A stretch of DNA of 34,363 nucleotides. Origin: a bacterium (GTDB lineage: Bacteria; Electryoneota; RPQS01). The notes beneath the pieces are model-generated. The model searched no databases and had not been told where the DNA came from. It worked only from the letters and a program-made list of their open reading frames with translations. The stretch is taken from assembly GCA_018812265.1 (NCBI GenBank), contig JAHJDG010000182.1, positions 1 to 34,363 on the forward strand, written 5' to 3'. Made by a program: the position numbers and the translations under genes. How positions within the stretch are numbered: position 1 is the first letter of the stretch; every line of letters starts with the position of its first letter. Shown here piece after piece: positions 15,020-23,770 of this stretch.

Positions 15020-17755
15020 CTACTTGAGAAGAACCATCCGCTGAGTGGCGGAGTAGTCACCCGCCTGCAAATGCGCGAGGTAGATTCCGCTGGCCAAACC
15101 GGTACCATCGAACGTTACGGTGTGGGACCCGGCCGCCATCTGTCCATCGGCCAGCACGGCCACCTGCCGGCCCTGAATGTCGAACACCCGCAGCTGGACC
15201 GGCACCGCGCGCGCCAAGTCGAAGGCAAGCGTCGTTACCGGATTGAACGGATTCGGATAGTTGGCGTGCAGCGCGAAACCACTCGGCACCGGAGCCGCTC
15301 CGACCGGTTCTTCGGCGGAACTGGGCGTCGCGCCGAACCATGCCATCACGTTGCGGAGAATCTGCGAATAGTGGGTGGTGTTGTTCATGCCGCAGCCCGC
15401 TTCGATGGCGAACGCGAAATAGGCCGTTTTGTACGTGCCGTTTTCGAAACGCACCGCACCAACCCCGCCCTGCGTGTAGTTGAAGAAGGCCGTGCCGCCC
15501 CCCACGGGGAGAATCTTCGATGGACTCGTGTTGTTCCCCGCACAGGCACCGCCGATCAACAAGAGCGATGTGCCGCCCGAGATCGGATCACCGTCCACGC
15601 CTCGAAGCTGCCGTTGTGGGGTGGCGTCACCGTCCGTCTGAGCATGCAGGTAGTCACTGTAGAACGTCGAACCCGAAATGTCCTCGTCAATGTTCTGACC
15701 GGCCAGCAGCAGATTGCCGCCGCCATTCAGGAAACTTGCCAGCAAGGTTTGATTCTCCGGAGTCAACGTGCCGGTGGCTTCGCTCCCGCAAACCCAAATA
15801 ACGTTGTCATACTCGGCCAAAGTCCCTGCGGCAGGTTCGCCATTATGGGTGGTAGACCAGACGTCATGGTTGTACCACGTGGCCGATCCTTGCGTCAAGC
15901 CGGACACAAAATACGTGTAGTAGTCGCTCGTGCCGTCATCATCAACGAGCAGCGTCTGGGGCCGGCCAATGCGAAGCGCCACCAATTCCGTGTGGGGATA
16001 ATCGCCGCCATCGCTGAGCGTAACGTTCAGGGTAGCCCAGTACGCATCCGTCACCGCACCGGAAACCGTAATCTGCACCGGACTCGATGAGTTGTTCACG
16101 GATTGTCCGGCATTCAGGAATCCAAAAGGAACCAGTCCGTTGGTAATGGTAAGGTTCGGATCATCCGAGGTGACTTCCATCTGCGCGTTGTAGGCCATCT
16201 GCCAACCCGCTTCGTTGGCGATCGTCACAATCAATCCTCCGCTCTCCCCCGCTTCCAGGCGGCCGTCGCCGTCCGTGTCGTTCTGCACCGCGACGCCCTC
16301 ATACACGAGATACGGGAAAACGGACATCAGCGGACGCATCGCGTCAATGCGACCCCGACCGAGATGACTTGGATTGTATTCGGGATTCAATGCGGTGATG
16401 TCCACGCAGTAGTCGAGAACGAAGTCTTCGATTTGCTGATTGGTCATGTTCGGAAACAACGACCATAGGAGAGCAAACACGCCCGCCGCATTGGGAGACG
16501 CCATCGAAGTACCGTCGAGCGCTTCATAGCTGGGATTGATGGACGTGGACGTGATGTTGCTGCCGGGCGCGTAGCAGTCAACGGTTGTGCCGTAGTTCGA
16601 GAAATCCGAAACTCGATCGCCGGTAGTCGTGCTTCCCACCGAAATCACGTGGGCATATGCCGAGGGATAGTGGGGACCGCTGCTGTGCTCGTTCCCCGAC
16701 GCTCCGCACAAGAGCGCTCCGTTGTTCCACGCCGCCAGGCAGGCATTGGCGGCCGAACTGCTGTAGCCGGGCCCGCCGTAGGACATATTGATAACCTTCG
16801 CCCCATGGGTAACCGCCCACAACATCGCCGGGATCGTAGCCGACTCGGGCAGCCGTCCCTCATATTGGGTGGTAATGTATCCCGCGCGGCACATCATGAT
16901 CCGGACGTTCCAATTGACCCCCGTGACACCAATGCCGTTGTTGCCGACCGCACCGATGATCCCCAAAACGTGAGTCCCGTGGTTGTCAATGCTGGATGGA
17001 TTGTTGTCTTCGCTGTTGTCACAGTCCTCGCCCGGTGCGCAACCTCCGATATTGCGGATGAAGTCCCAGGCGATGAAATCGTCCACCTTGCCGTTGCCGT
17101 CATCATCAACCCCGTTCAGATCGTCGTTGTCACCGGGATAGCTGGTGTCGGTGTACGGCTCAGAATCTTCATCCATGTCTTCGCCCGGATTCACCCACAG
17201 ATTCGCCGGATAATCGGCGTGAATCCAGTGAACTCCGATGTCAATGGCACAGACGATAAAATCACGGCTTCCGGTTGTGAAATCCCACGCCCGTGGGCAG
17301 TTCATCTGTCGTTTATCCCACTGATTTGCCCACAGTGGATCATTGGGGATACGGTCACAGGGTTTTCGCAGCAGGTTCGGCTCCGCGTATTCGACGTTCG
17401 CATCGGCCTCGAAATCGGCAATCATCGCCAGAAGGTCGGCTTCCGGTGGACATTCGAGAAGCATCAGCCGATAGAAATCCGGAGGAAACGTCAGGTTCTC
17501 GAGAATCACATCATTCACGATGCGCGTCATACGAACCACTTTGTATCGCGCGAACAGTCCGTCCAATGACGCGATTCCCAGACTCACCGTCGCATCGCCC
17601 GTCTCCACGTCCTGCAACATGCCGACGCTTTCCGTAAAGTTGACGATGAGGTGTCCCGGATACCACTCGCATCCGGTGTAGTCGTGGCCGGCCAGAACAC
17701 AAGCCGGTGCAAGCAGGAACGTCAAAAGGATGAAGCCAACCAACGAACGAATCAT
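15020..17755 (-). CDS. Secreted subtilase (S8 peptidase) with T9SS sorting domain, copy 1
   Basis: The frame opens at 17902, but the ATG at 17755 is preceded by AAGGAGTGCATC and begins a signal peptide (MIRSLVGFILLTFLLAPACVLAG), giving 911 residues. A propeptide-like segment (about 30-135) precedes the S8 domain. Catalytic residues: Asp172 in AIDIGVHW (usually DTG), His259 in NHGTHVLG, oxyanion Asn355 in GASGNE, and Ser417 in DGTSMASPNAAG. An Asp-rich insertion between Asp and His (about 191-250, DDLNGVDDDGNG, CAPGEDCD) is probably calcium-binding. After about residue 480 come beta-sandwich regions and a region with LLVDDDG, then the sorting domain (NYPNPFNPVTTL ... MVLLK). The protein would be exported by Sec, then T9SS, to the cell surface. 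It lies 55 bp after a paralogue and shares its transcript. Confidence 0.92.
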   Translation of the reverse strand: MIRSLVGFILLTFLLAPACVLAGHDYTGCEWYPGHLIVNFTESVGMLQDVETGDATVSLGIASLDGLFARYKVVRMTRIVNDVILENLTFPPDFYRLMLLECPPEADLLAMIADFEADANVEYAEPNLLRKPCDRIPNDPLWANQWDKRQMNCPRAWDFTTGSRDFIVCAIDIGVHWIHADYPANLWVNPGEDMDEDSEPYTDTSYPGDNDDLNGVDDDGNGKVDDFIAWDFIRNIGGCAPGEDCDNSEDNNPSSIDNHGTHVLGIIGAVGNNGIGVTGVNWNVRIMMCRAGYITTQYEGRLPESATIPAMLWAVTHGAKVINMSYGGPGYSSSAANACLAAWNNGALLCGASGNEHSSGPHYPSAYAHVISVGSTTTGDRVSDFSNYGTTVDCYAPGSNITSTSINPSYEALDGTSMASPNAAGVFALLWSLFPNMTNQQIEDFVLDYCVDITALNPEYNPSHLGRGRIDAMRPLMSVFPYLVYEGVAVQNDTDGDGRLEAGESGGLIVTIANEAGWQMAYNAQMEVTSDDPNLTITNGLVPFGFLNAGQSVNNSSSPVQITVSGAVTDAYWATLNVTLSDGGDYPHTELVALRIGRPQTLLVDDDGTSDYYTYFVSGLTQGSATWYNHDVWSTTHNGEPAAGTLAEYDNVIWVCGSEATGTLTPENQTLLASFLNGGGNLLLAGQNIDEDISGSTFYSDYLHAQTDGDATPQRQLRGVDGDPISGGTSLLLIGGACAGNNTSPSKILPVGGGTAFFNYTQGGVGAVRFENGTYKTAYFAFAIEAGCGMNNTTHYSQILRNVMAWFGATPSSAEEPVGAAPVPSGFALHANYPNPFNPVTTLAFDLARAVPVQLRVFDIQGRQVAVLADGQMAAGSHTVTFDGTGLASGIYLAHLQAGDYSATQRMVLLK

Positions 17756-17810
17756 GATGCACTCCTTAGAACGATAAGCCGTCGGCCCGCAAAGGACCGC
17801 CCCAGAAAAT

Positions 17811-20531
17811 TCATTTGAGAAGAAGCATGCGGGAAGTGAACGTCGCTTCCCCCGCCTGCATGCGCACGAAATAGACTCCGCTGGAAAGACCGCGTCCGTC
17901 AAAGACCGCGGAATGCGTTCCCGCGGTCAGGACTCCGTTCATGACCGTGGCGACCCGCCGGCCGAGAACGTCGAATGCGACAAGCTCAACGTGAGTGGAC
18001 ACCGCCACGTCAAACACAATCGTGGTGGTGGGATTGAACGGATTCGGATAGTTCCCCCGCAGCGCGGTCGTTCGCGGCAGGACCGCGCTGGGCGTCGGCG
18101 TCGCATCCAATGTCCCCATCCAGACCAGCATGGAAGAAACGACGTCCGCCTGATGAGTGGTCTGTCCCAATCCGCAAGCGGCCTCCAGAGCGAAAGCCAG
18201 ATAAACGACCTTGTAGCTCCCCGAGTACAGAATCGCGCCCGTTCCCCCGCCGCTATAAGAGAACAACGGTTCACCGCCGTTCACGGGAACGATTTGCGAT
18301 GGACTGGAGCTGTTGTTCGCGCAATCGCCGCCTTGCAGGAGCAACGACATTCCCTGCGATACGGGACTGCCCGGCACTCCGGAGAGTTGGCGGTTGCCGT
18401 CGCCGGTCTGGCTCTGTGCGTGAAGATAGTCGGAATAGAACGAAGTGGCCGCCAGGTCTTCATCCACGTTTTGGCCGATGACCATCAGGTTTCCGCCCCC
18501 GTTCAGATACACGCTCAGAACCGCCTGATCGTCGGCCGTCAACGTCTCCCAATTCTGATCTCCGCAGATCCAAATCACCGTCGAATACTGCGACAGTTCG
18601 CTTGAGGAAACCGCGCCTTCGGTCAACGTCGTGCGCTCGTCCGCCGTTACTCCGGCTTGAGTGACGCTGGTCGCGTAGTACGACTCGTATTGCATTCCGC
18701 CGTCGTCATCCACGATCAGAACCTCGCCGCGTCCGACGCGGACTTCCAGCGTTCGCGTGGCGCGGTAGCCGTTCGGCGAACTGAACGTCACCGACAGCGG
18801 CGCCCAGAAGGCGGTGTCGAGTTCGGAAGCGGCCGAAATGATGACGGGATTGCCGGAGTTTGACACGGTTTGCCCGGCCACTACGTCGCCCAGGAACACC
18901 GTGGAATTGGCAAGCGAAACGAACGGCGCCTCGCTGGAAATCGTCATCGAAAGATCATCGGCATTCGCCCAACCGGGATCGTTGGTGCAGGTGAGTACAA
19001 GATTCCCGCTCTCGCCCGATTCCAGACGTCCGTCGCCATCGCCGCCGATTTGGTCGGAAAGGTCAAAGCTCGCAATTCTCATCTGTGGATAAAAGGAAGC
19101 GACGGCCGCCGCTGCGTCCACCCGTCCGTGCCCCAGATGGGAAGGGGGTACGCCGGAATTGTTGCCCGTAATATCGTGTGCCGTATCGAAAATGAGGTCG
19201 CGAAGTTGAACGTTCGTCATTTCCGGTGCGAGCGACCAGACCAGCGCCGCCACTCCCGCGGCATTGGGGCTGGCCATAGACGTGCCGCTCATCGTGCCGT
19301 ACGTGTTGTTGACGGTGCTCATGACGCCGGGCGATGCCCCGGGAGCGCAGAGTTCGGTCCACGTCCCGCGATTGGACCAATGGGCCAAGCGATCATTGTT
19401 GTCGGTGGCGTTGACGGCGATTACGCTCGCGTAGGCGGCCGGATAATGAAGGTCGGTGACGCCGTCGTTGCCCGAGGCGGCGAACAGCATCGCGCCTTCC
19501 GCCCATGCAGTATTCATTACTTCATTCGCATGCGACGAGAAACCCGGTCCGCCATAAGACATATTAATCACACGGGCGCCGCCCACAACGGCATACAGAA
19601 TGGCCGGCAAACTGGCGCTCTCCGGAATTCCTCCGTTCCCCTGATTGTCGAGATAGCCGGCCCGAATTCCCATCAGCCGGCCGACCCAGCTCATTCCCGC
19701 GATGCCAATACCGTTGTCTCCCCGCGCCGCCATGATCCCGCCCACGTGCGTTCCGTGCGAGTGCTGGCCGAACACGTTGTTGTCCATCTGGCTGTCGCAA
19801 TCTTCACCCGGAGCGCAATTGCCGATGTTGCGGATAAAATCCCAGCCGAGGAAATCGTCGGTATATCCGTTCCCGTCGTCGTCAACTCCATTCAGGTCGT
19901 CGTAGTCTCCGGGATAGGTCGCGTCGGTCCAGGCCACACCGTCTCCATCCAGGTCTTCTCCGGGATTGACCCAAAGATTGGGAGTCAAGTCGGGATGATT
20001 CCAGTCCACGCCGGTGTCAATGCCGACACAGATGATCTCCGAAGATCCGACCGAGACGTCCCACACTGCCGGAGCTCCGACAATGCGCTTGTCCCACTGT
20101 TGACCCCACAGCGCATCATTGGGGACGCGGCTGATCCGCGCAATCAGGTCGGGCTCGACGAGCACCACGTTGGCGTCGCCGGCCAAACGATCCAGGACGT
20201 CAAGCACGGGATATTCGGAGCGAAACGTCAGCACGTACGTATGATACAGATCAGGGGCGACTTTGAGCCGGCCAAGAATCCCGTCGGGAACCAGCCGCTG
20301 GGCGGATGTGCATTCAAACTCGCTAAACAGCGCATTGAGCGTCGGTATATTCGTCACCAATGCCGGTTCAGCATCGGTCATTCCGGTTTCAAACCGAACA
20401 TCCTCATCAAAGCTAACAATCAATCGGCCCGGAATATACTGACACGAACTCCATTGATCGGACAAACCACAAGAAGCCTGTGAAGCGGTCAGCAGTAAAA
20501 CTGCGAGTGTGGCAACGACACGAGTAGACAT
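17811..20531 (-). CDS. Secreted subtilase (S8 peptidase) with T9SS sorting domain, copy 2
   Basis: The 906-residue product has a signal peptide (about 1-19, ending TASQA) and a ribosome-binding site CAGGAG before its ATG. The order of parts copies that of the downstream gene: propeptide (YIPGRLIVSFDED), Asp172 in GIDTGVDW, an Asp-rich probable calcium insertion (DDLNGVDDDGNG, NCAPGEDCD), His259 in SHGTHVGG, Asn355 in AASGND, Ser418 in SGTSMASPNAAG, a VDDDGGMQY-type region (about 620-780) and the sorting domain (NYPNPFNPTTTIVFD ... MLLLK). Its full catalytic triad indicates an active secreted endopeptidase. It is the first gene of the pair, with its own promoter at 20589-20617. The two genes arose by tandem duplication. 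Confidence 0.93.
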   Translation of the reverse strand: MSTRVVATLAVLLLTASQASCGLSDQWSSCQYIPGRLIVSFDEDVRFETGMTDAEPALVTNIPTLNALFSEFECTSAQRLVPDGILGRLKVAPDLYHTYVLTFRSEYPVLDVLDRLAGDANVVLVEPDLIARISRVPNDALWGQQWDKRIVGAPAVWDVSVGSSEIICVGIDTGVDWNHPDLTPNLWVNPGEDLDGDGVAWTDATYPGDYDDLNGVDDDGNGYTDDFLGWDFIRNIGNCAPGEDCDSQMDNNVFGQHSHGTHVGGIMAARGDNGIGIAGMSWVGRLMGIRAGYLDNQGNGGIPESASLPAILYAVVGGARVINMSYGGPGFSSHANEVMNTAWAEGAMLFAASGNDGVTDLHYPAAYASVIAVNATDNNDRLAHWSNRGTWTELCAPGASPGVMSTVNNTYGTMSGTSMASPNAAGVAALVWSLAPEMTNVQLRDLIFDTAHDITGNNSGVPPSHLGHGRVDAAAAVASFYPQMRIASFDLSDQIGGDGDGRLESGESGNLVLTCTNDPGWANADDLSMTISSEAPFVSLANSTVFLGDVVAGQTVSNSGNPVIISAASELDTAFWAPLSVTFSSPNGYRATRTLEVRVGRGEVLIVDDDGGMQYESYYATSVTQAGVTADERTTLTEGAVSSSELSQYSTVIWICGDQNWETLTADDQAVLSVYLNGGGNLMVIGQNVDEDLAATSFYSDYLHAQSQTGDGNRQLSGVPGSPVSQGMSLLLQGGDCANNSSSPSQIVPVNGGEPLFSYSGGGTGAILYSGSYKVVYLAFALEAACGLGQTTHQADVVSSMLVWMGTLDATPTPSAVLPRTTALRGNYPNPFNPTTTIVFDVAVSTHVELVAFDVLGRRVATVMNGVLTAGTHSAVFDGRGLSSGVYFVRMQAGEATFTSRMLLLK

Positions 20532-20588
20532 CCAATGCTCCTGAAGGAATCATCCAAGTCACGATAGAGAACCTTGCTCTATCTTGTT

Positions 20589-20617
20589 AGAATAATAATT
20601 TATAGTCACAAAGTCAA
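20589..20617 (-). promoter_or_regulatory. Sigma-70-type promoter of the subtilase pair
   Basis: On the minus strand TTGACT (plus 20612-20617), a 17-nt AT-rich spacer and TATTCT (plus 20589-20594) lie about 60 bp before the ATG at 20531. Confidence 0.6.
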
Positions 20618-20673
20618 TTCCATGCCTGTGAGATGCAAATATAATGCTGGCTCGTAATCTACTGAATTACAAT

Positions 20674-20700
20674 AGAAAAGCCTCGATTAGAGGCTTTTCT
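20674..20700 (-). terminator. Terminator at the end of the type IV pilus operon
   Basis: AGAAAAGCCTC pairs perfectly with GAGGCTTTTCT around a 5-nt loop. On the minus strand the stem ends in TTTTCTATT, about 85 bp past the pilQ stop. The A/T symmetry would allow use in both directions, but no plus-strand gene precedes it. Confidence 0.85.
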
Positions 20701-20783
20701 CGTGCGAATATTGCATAGGACTCTGCAATCCATACCTACCTTATCCGTGCAGGGCGTGGCGCTACATCCCCAAGACAGGCGAA

Positions 20784-22013
20784 CTACTTGGTCGCCACAC
20801 GGGCCGGGATCACGTGCGGCGTTACAAAAACCATAATCTCCGTCTTGTCAAGCGTTTTGGCCTGATAGCTGAATAGCCGGCCGAAAAGAGGTATGGCGTG
20901 GAGGAGCGGCACGCGCCGTTCCACCAGACCATCCTTCGATCGGATCACGCCTCCGATCACAACCGTTTCGCCATCATGAACCAGAAGCGTGGTGCTGACC
21001 TGTGAGGTCAGGATGATGATACCACCCGAAACGGTGGCTTCGCCTGATAGGTCGGAAACCTCGGGATTCAGGCTCATCAAGACGTCCCCATCCGGATTGA
21101 TATGCGGCGTCACCCGGAGTTTCACGGCAACGTCGAACAGTTCCGTGACCAGATTGCCCGCTTCGTCCAGAACATTGATCGGGATTTTCTTCCCCGACAA
21201 GATCTCGGCAGACTCATTGTCATTGATAAGAACCGAGGGTTGAGAAAGAATCTCGGCACGCCGGCTCTCCTCCAGCGCCGAGATCCTGGCCTCGATGTCC
21301 ACGCCGTTCTCGAGACGACCAAAAGAGAAGGTCCCGTGCGGCTCGTTGATGCCCAGATCCACGCTGCCTTGCGCCCGAGTGTTGGCGAGCGGATTTTCGA
21401 GATTTCCCAGTGACCAATTCACGCCGATTTCACGGGCCGTGGCGAAATCCACCTCGACGAATTTGGCTTCGATAAGGACCTGCGCGGCCGGCCGGTCAAG
21501 CGAAGCCACGATCTCGTCCATCGAGCTGATCACCAGCGGAATGTCGCTGACGATCAGGGCATTGGCTCGGACGTCCGCCTGAGTGCGACCGCGTTCGCTG
21601 AGTAGCTTGCTGACCACCAATTGAAGCTTCTCAGCCCGAGCATACTTGATCTGATAGACCTTGGTCGCCAGGTTCTCGAGCTTGCGGGCCTGCTCATAAT
21701 CCTTATGGGTTGATACACGAATAATCCCCTGATTCTCGATGGCCACGAAGTCATTCATCTTGAGGATATTCTCCAGCGCTTCGCGCCAGGCCACATCGTG
21801 CAGAAGCACCGTCACCGGGCCTTTCACTTCGGAGCCGGCCACGATGTTCATGCCCGAGAATTCGGAAATGCTCCGCAGCACGGCCCGGATATCGGCTTCC
21901 TCCACGTTCATGGAAATCCTGCCTGCGGTGCCTCGGTAGGGAGCGGTCTGAGCCCCGGCACCGACCGCCACGCTCAGGCAAATCAGGAGGAGAATGATGG
22001 TCTTGAGTTTCAT
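20784..22013 (-). CDS. pilQ: Type IV pilus secretin PilQ (short form)
   Basis: PilQ forms the outer-membrane pore through which the pilus passes. The ATG at 22013 (AAAGGTG 7 nt upstream) is preferred over a GTG at 22022, giving 409 residues. A signal peptide ends near GAGAQ. An STN/N0-like domain (about 30-90: ADIRAVLRSISEFSGMNIV, AWREALENIL) and one N1-type domain (about 105-180, VYQIKYARAEKLQ, RANALIVSD) precede the secretin barrel (about 190-409), which ends VPLLHAIPLFGRLF and EIMVFVTPHVI. Typical PilQ has N-terminal AMIN domains and over 600 residues; these are absent, so the periplasmic part is minimal. It is the last gene of the operon, with pilP 44-54 bp upstream. Confidence 0.93.
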   Translation of the reverse strand: MKLKTIILLLICLSVAVGAGAQTAPYRGTAGRISMNVEEADIRAVLRSISEFSGMNIVAGSEVKGPVTVLLHDVAWREALENILKMNDFVAIENQGIIRVSTHKDYEQARKLENLATKVYQIKYARAEKLQLVVSKLLSERGRTQADVRANALIVSDIPLVISSMDEIVASLDRPAAQVLIEAKFVEVDFATAREIGVNWSLGNLENPLANTRAQGSVDLGINEPHGTFSFGRLENGVDIEARISALEESRRAEILSQPSVLINDNESAEILSGKKIPINVLDEAGNLVTELFDVAVKLRVTPHINPDGDVLMSLNPEVSDLSGEATVSGGIIILTSQVSTTLLVHDGETVVIGGVIRSKDGLVERRVPLLHAIPLFGRLFSYQAKTLDKTEIMVFVTPHVIPARVATK

Positions 22014-22066
22014 CGCCTGCACCTTTCCCCGGTTGGGAATGATTTCAACTGCCGCCGTTGCCGTCG

Positions 22067-22651
22067 CTATCCGTTGATCTTCAGCGTGATCTGGTCGTAG
22101 TCGCCGAAGTCCCAGACTTCCAGAGTGACCATCGAGTTGGTCACCGTCAGCACGCGGCCCTGATAGATCGGATCGCCTTCCCGCAGGAAGAACGTCTGGC
22201 CATTCTTGTCCTTTACCATGGCCAGATACTCACTTTCCGCCCACACGACACCGCTGAGCACCGCATTCTCGTGACGCAACAGATCGGTCTCGATTTCACC
22301 CTCGCGCTGCTCGTCACGAATCAAGGCGCGGAACGGATCGCGCTTCCCCGTCGGATCGTAGCGGATGGGTTCTTCGCGACGGAACACCGAGCTCTCGAGG
22401 TTGATGCGTCGCGTGCCGCCCCCGAACGAAGTGATCATCTCCTTCGGCAACACACCGAGAGTATCAAGCCCCTCCATTCTCGTGGAAATCTCCACCGGCT
22501 CGGCGGGAGATTCGTCGGCGCTCGTGATCGCGGCTTCCGCGTCCGTATCCGATGCGCCGACGGGAGCGGTGGATTCCGGCTCGTTCGCGCGCCCCGACGG
22601 GGCTCCTAAGCCGATAAGCAGCACCACGGTCAAGAAGAGAACGGCTTTCAT
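22067..22651 (-). CDS. pilP: Type IV pilus assembly protein PilP
   Basis: PilP links the inner-membrane PilN/PilO complex to the secretin PilQ. The 194-residue protein has an N-terminal hydrophobic segment (about 4-22) without a lipobox Cys, unlike many PilP lipoproteins. A low-complexity acidic linker (about 25-60) is followed by YDPTGKRDPFRALI (about 97-110), the conserved PilP hallmark, and a small C-terminal beta domain (LSGVVW, AMVKDKNGQTFFLREGDPIYQGRV). The start (GGGAGGACGCC upstream) overlaps the pilO stop by 4 bp, so translation is coupled. Confidence 0.88.
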   Translation of the reverse strand: MKAVLFLTVVLLIGLGAPSGRANEPESTAPVGASDTDAEAAITSADESPAEPVEISTRMEGLDTLGVLPKEMITSFGGGTRRINLESSVFRREEPIRYDPTGKRDPFRALIRDEQREGEIETDLLRHENAVLSGVVWAESEYLAMVKDKNGQTFFLREGDPIYQGRVLTVTNSMVTLEVWDFGDYDQITLKING

Positions 22652-23298
22652 GTGCGGCGTCCTCCCGGTTTCGCGGGCGCGGGCCGGCCGGGTGCGGGAC
22701 GCTCGTCCTTTTCCGACTCGATCTTGACCGGCGCTCCCAGTTCTTTGAAGATGTAAATGGACGCCACAAATTCGGCATCCACCGTTTCCGAGCTTCGTTT
22801 GCGGCGAGATTTATACTCACGGAGTTTGAGATCATTGACGTTCACGATTCGATCCAGCGCGGCCACGTCGGACAAGAACGCCCCCAGATCATGATACGTA
22901 GAGAGCGTGCGAATCTGGATGGGATTCTCCCAGTAGTAGGGCTTTTCGACCGGATCCAACGGCCGGAACAGCGTGAAAGTTACGCCCCGTTTCTGACCGG
23001 CCAGTGTAATCGTTTTCAGCAGGCCTTCCATTTCCCGTTGCGTCGGCAAGAGCTCGTGCGCGATACTCCAACTCTGCATGAGTCGTTCGTAGTCCTCCTG
23101 CATCGTCTGGTAGTTCGCGGCGATCCGCTTCCCGCGGGCCAACAGGTCGCTCTCGGTGGCGATTTCGCTGGCAAGCCGTCGAGCTTTCTCCTGCCGCGGG
23201 ATGTACGCGAAATTGACGAATGCATAGACCGTTCCAAAGGCCAGCGTGAGGATGATGATCCACTTCTGCGTGGCCTGGCTTCTCAGATTGATCTGCAT
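22648..23298 (-). CDS. pilO: Type IV pilus assembly protein PilO
   Basis: PilO pairs with PilN in the inner-membrane alignment complex. The 216-residue protein has a short cytoplasmic N-terminus, one membrane helix (about 13-31, WIIILTLAFGTVYAFVNFA), a coiled-coil stretch (about 35-85), then the PilO ferredoxin-like domain (LLPTQREMEGLLKTITLAGQKRGV, NPIQIRTLSTYHDLGAFLSDVAAL). The C-terminus is a Pro/Arg/Lys-rich tail. GAGGGATCATC precedes the ATG. It lies 12 bp after the lipoprotein gene and overlaps pilP. Confidence 0.9.
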   Translation of the reverse strand: MQINLRSQATQKWIIILTLAFGTVYAFVNFAYIPRQEKARRLASEIATESDLLARGKRIAANYQTMQEDYERLMQSWSIAHELLPTQREMEGLLKTITLAGQKRGVTFTLFRPLDPVEKPYYWENPIQIRTLSTYHDLGAFLSDVAALDRIVNVNDLKLREYKSRRKRSSETVDAEFVASIYIFKELGAPVKIESEKDERPAPGRPAPAKPGGRRT

Positions 23299-23310
23299 GA
23301 TGATCCCTCG

Positions 23311-23736
23311 TTAGCCTCCGCTGACCACGGGAACGAACATGGTCGTGTCCACCGGCGGCAGCGTAAAGTGTGATCCGGGGCTGACCGTAATTCCGCCTCC
23401 CCATGAAAACGCCTTGCTCCGCCAGAAGTAGCCGGCACTCAGGTCGGCGATGTAGTTGTATTCGCCCGATTGATTTCCGAGAAACACGTGACCCTCGAAG
23501 TATCCGTTGGCGTCGGTGGTCACCCAACGATCCGGGCCCTCATAGGGATTGTCGGCGTCCGGATCGGATTCCAGGATCACTTGGACCCCTTCCACGCCCC
23601 GGGTGTGACCGGGATCCGCGAAAACGTATCCTGAGATCTTGGCCGAACTGTTCCAGTCGTCAATTCCTTCGTCACACGCCGAGACGAAGAGAACCAGTGG
23701 TAGGAACATCAGCATCGTGCAGATGGTTCGTTGCAT
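23311..23736 (-). CDS. Small lipoprotein with Ig/carboxypeptidase-regulatory-like domain inside the pil operon
   Basis: The 141-residue protein has a signal sequence ending in a lipobox, FVSAC (Cys at about 21), so it should be lipid-anchored. The rest resembles a carboxypeptidase-regulatory-like/Cna-B-type beta sandwich: ISGYVFADPGHTRGVEGVQVIL, then WVTTDANGYFEGHVFLG and YNYIADLSAGYF. These domains carry out binding or structural roles. The gene has its own strong ribosome-binding site (GGAGGAGAATTTCG) and sits between the pilMN fusion and pilO, where no gene normally intervenes. A part in tethering the alignment complex is inferred from position only. Confidence 0.75.
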   Translation of the reverse strand: MQRTICTMLMFLPLVLFVSACDEGIDDWNSSAKISGYVFADPGHTRGVEGVQVILESDPDADNPYEGPDRWVTTDANGYFEGHVFLGNQSGEYNYIADLSAGYFWRSKAFSWGGGITVSPGSHFTLPPVDTTMFVPVVSGG

Positions 23737-23770
23737 CGAAATTCTCCTCCGAATCCTATGATAGGGACGG

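Noticed and set aside
17756-17902. 49-residue extension of subtilase copy 1
   Set aside because: It would overlap the end of the upstream paralogue and bury the signal peptide; AAGGAG precedes the ATG at 17755.
18870-20483. 537-codon plus-strand frame
   Set aside because: Antisense shadow of the second subtilase, whose catalytic triad and signal peptide are clear.
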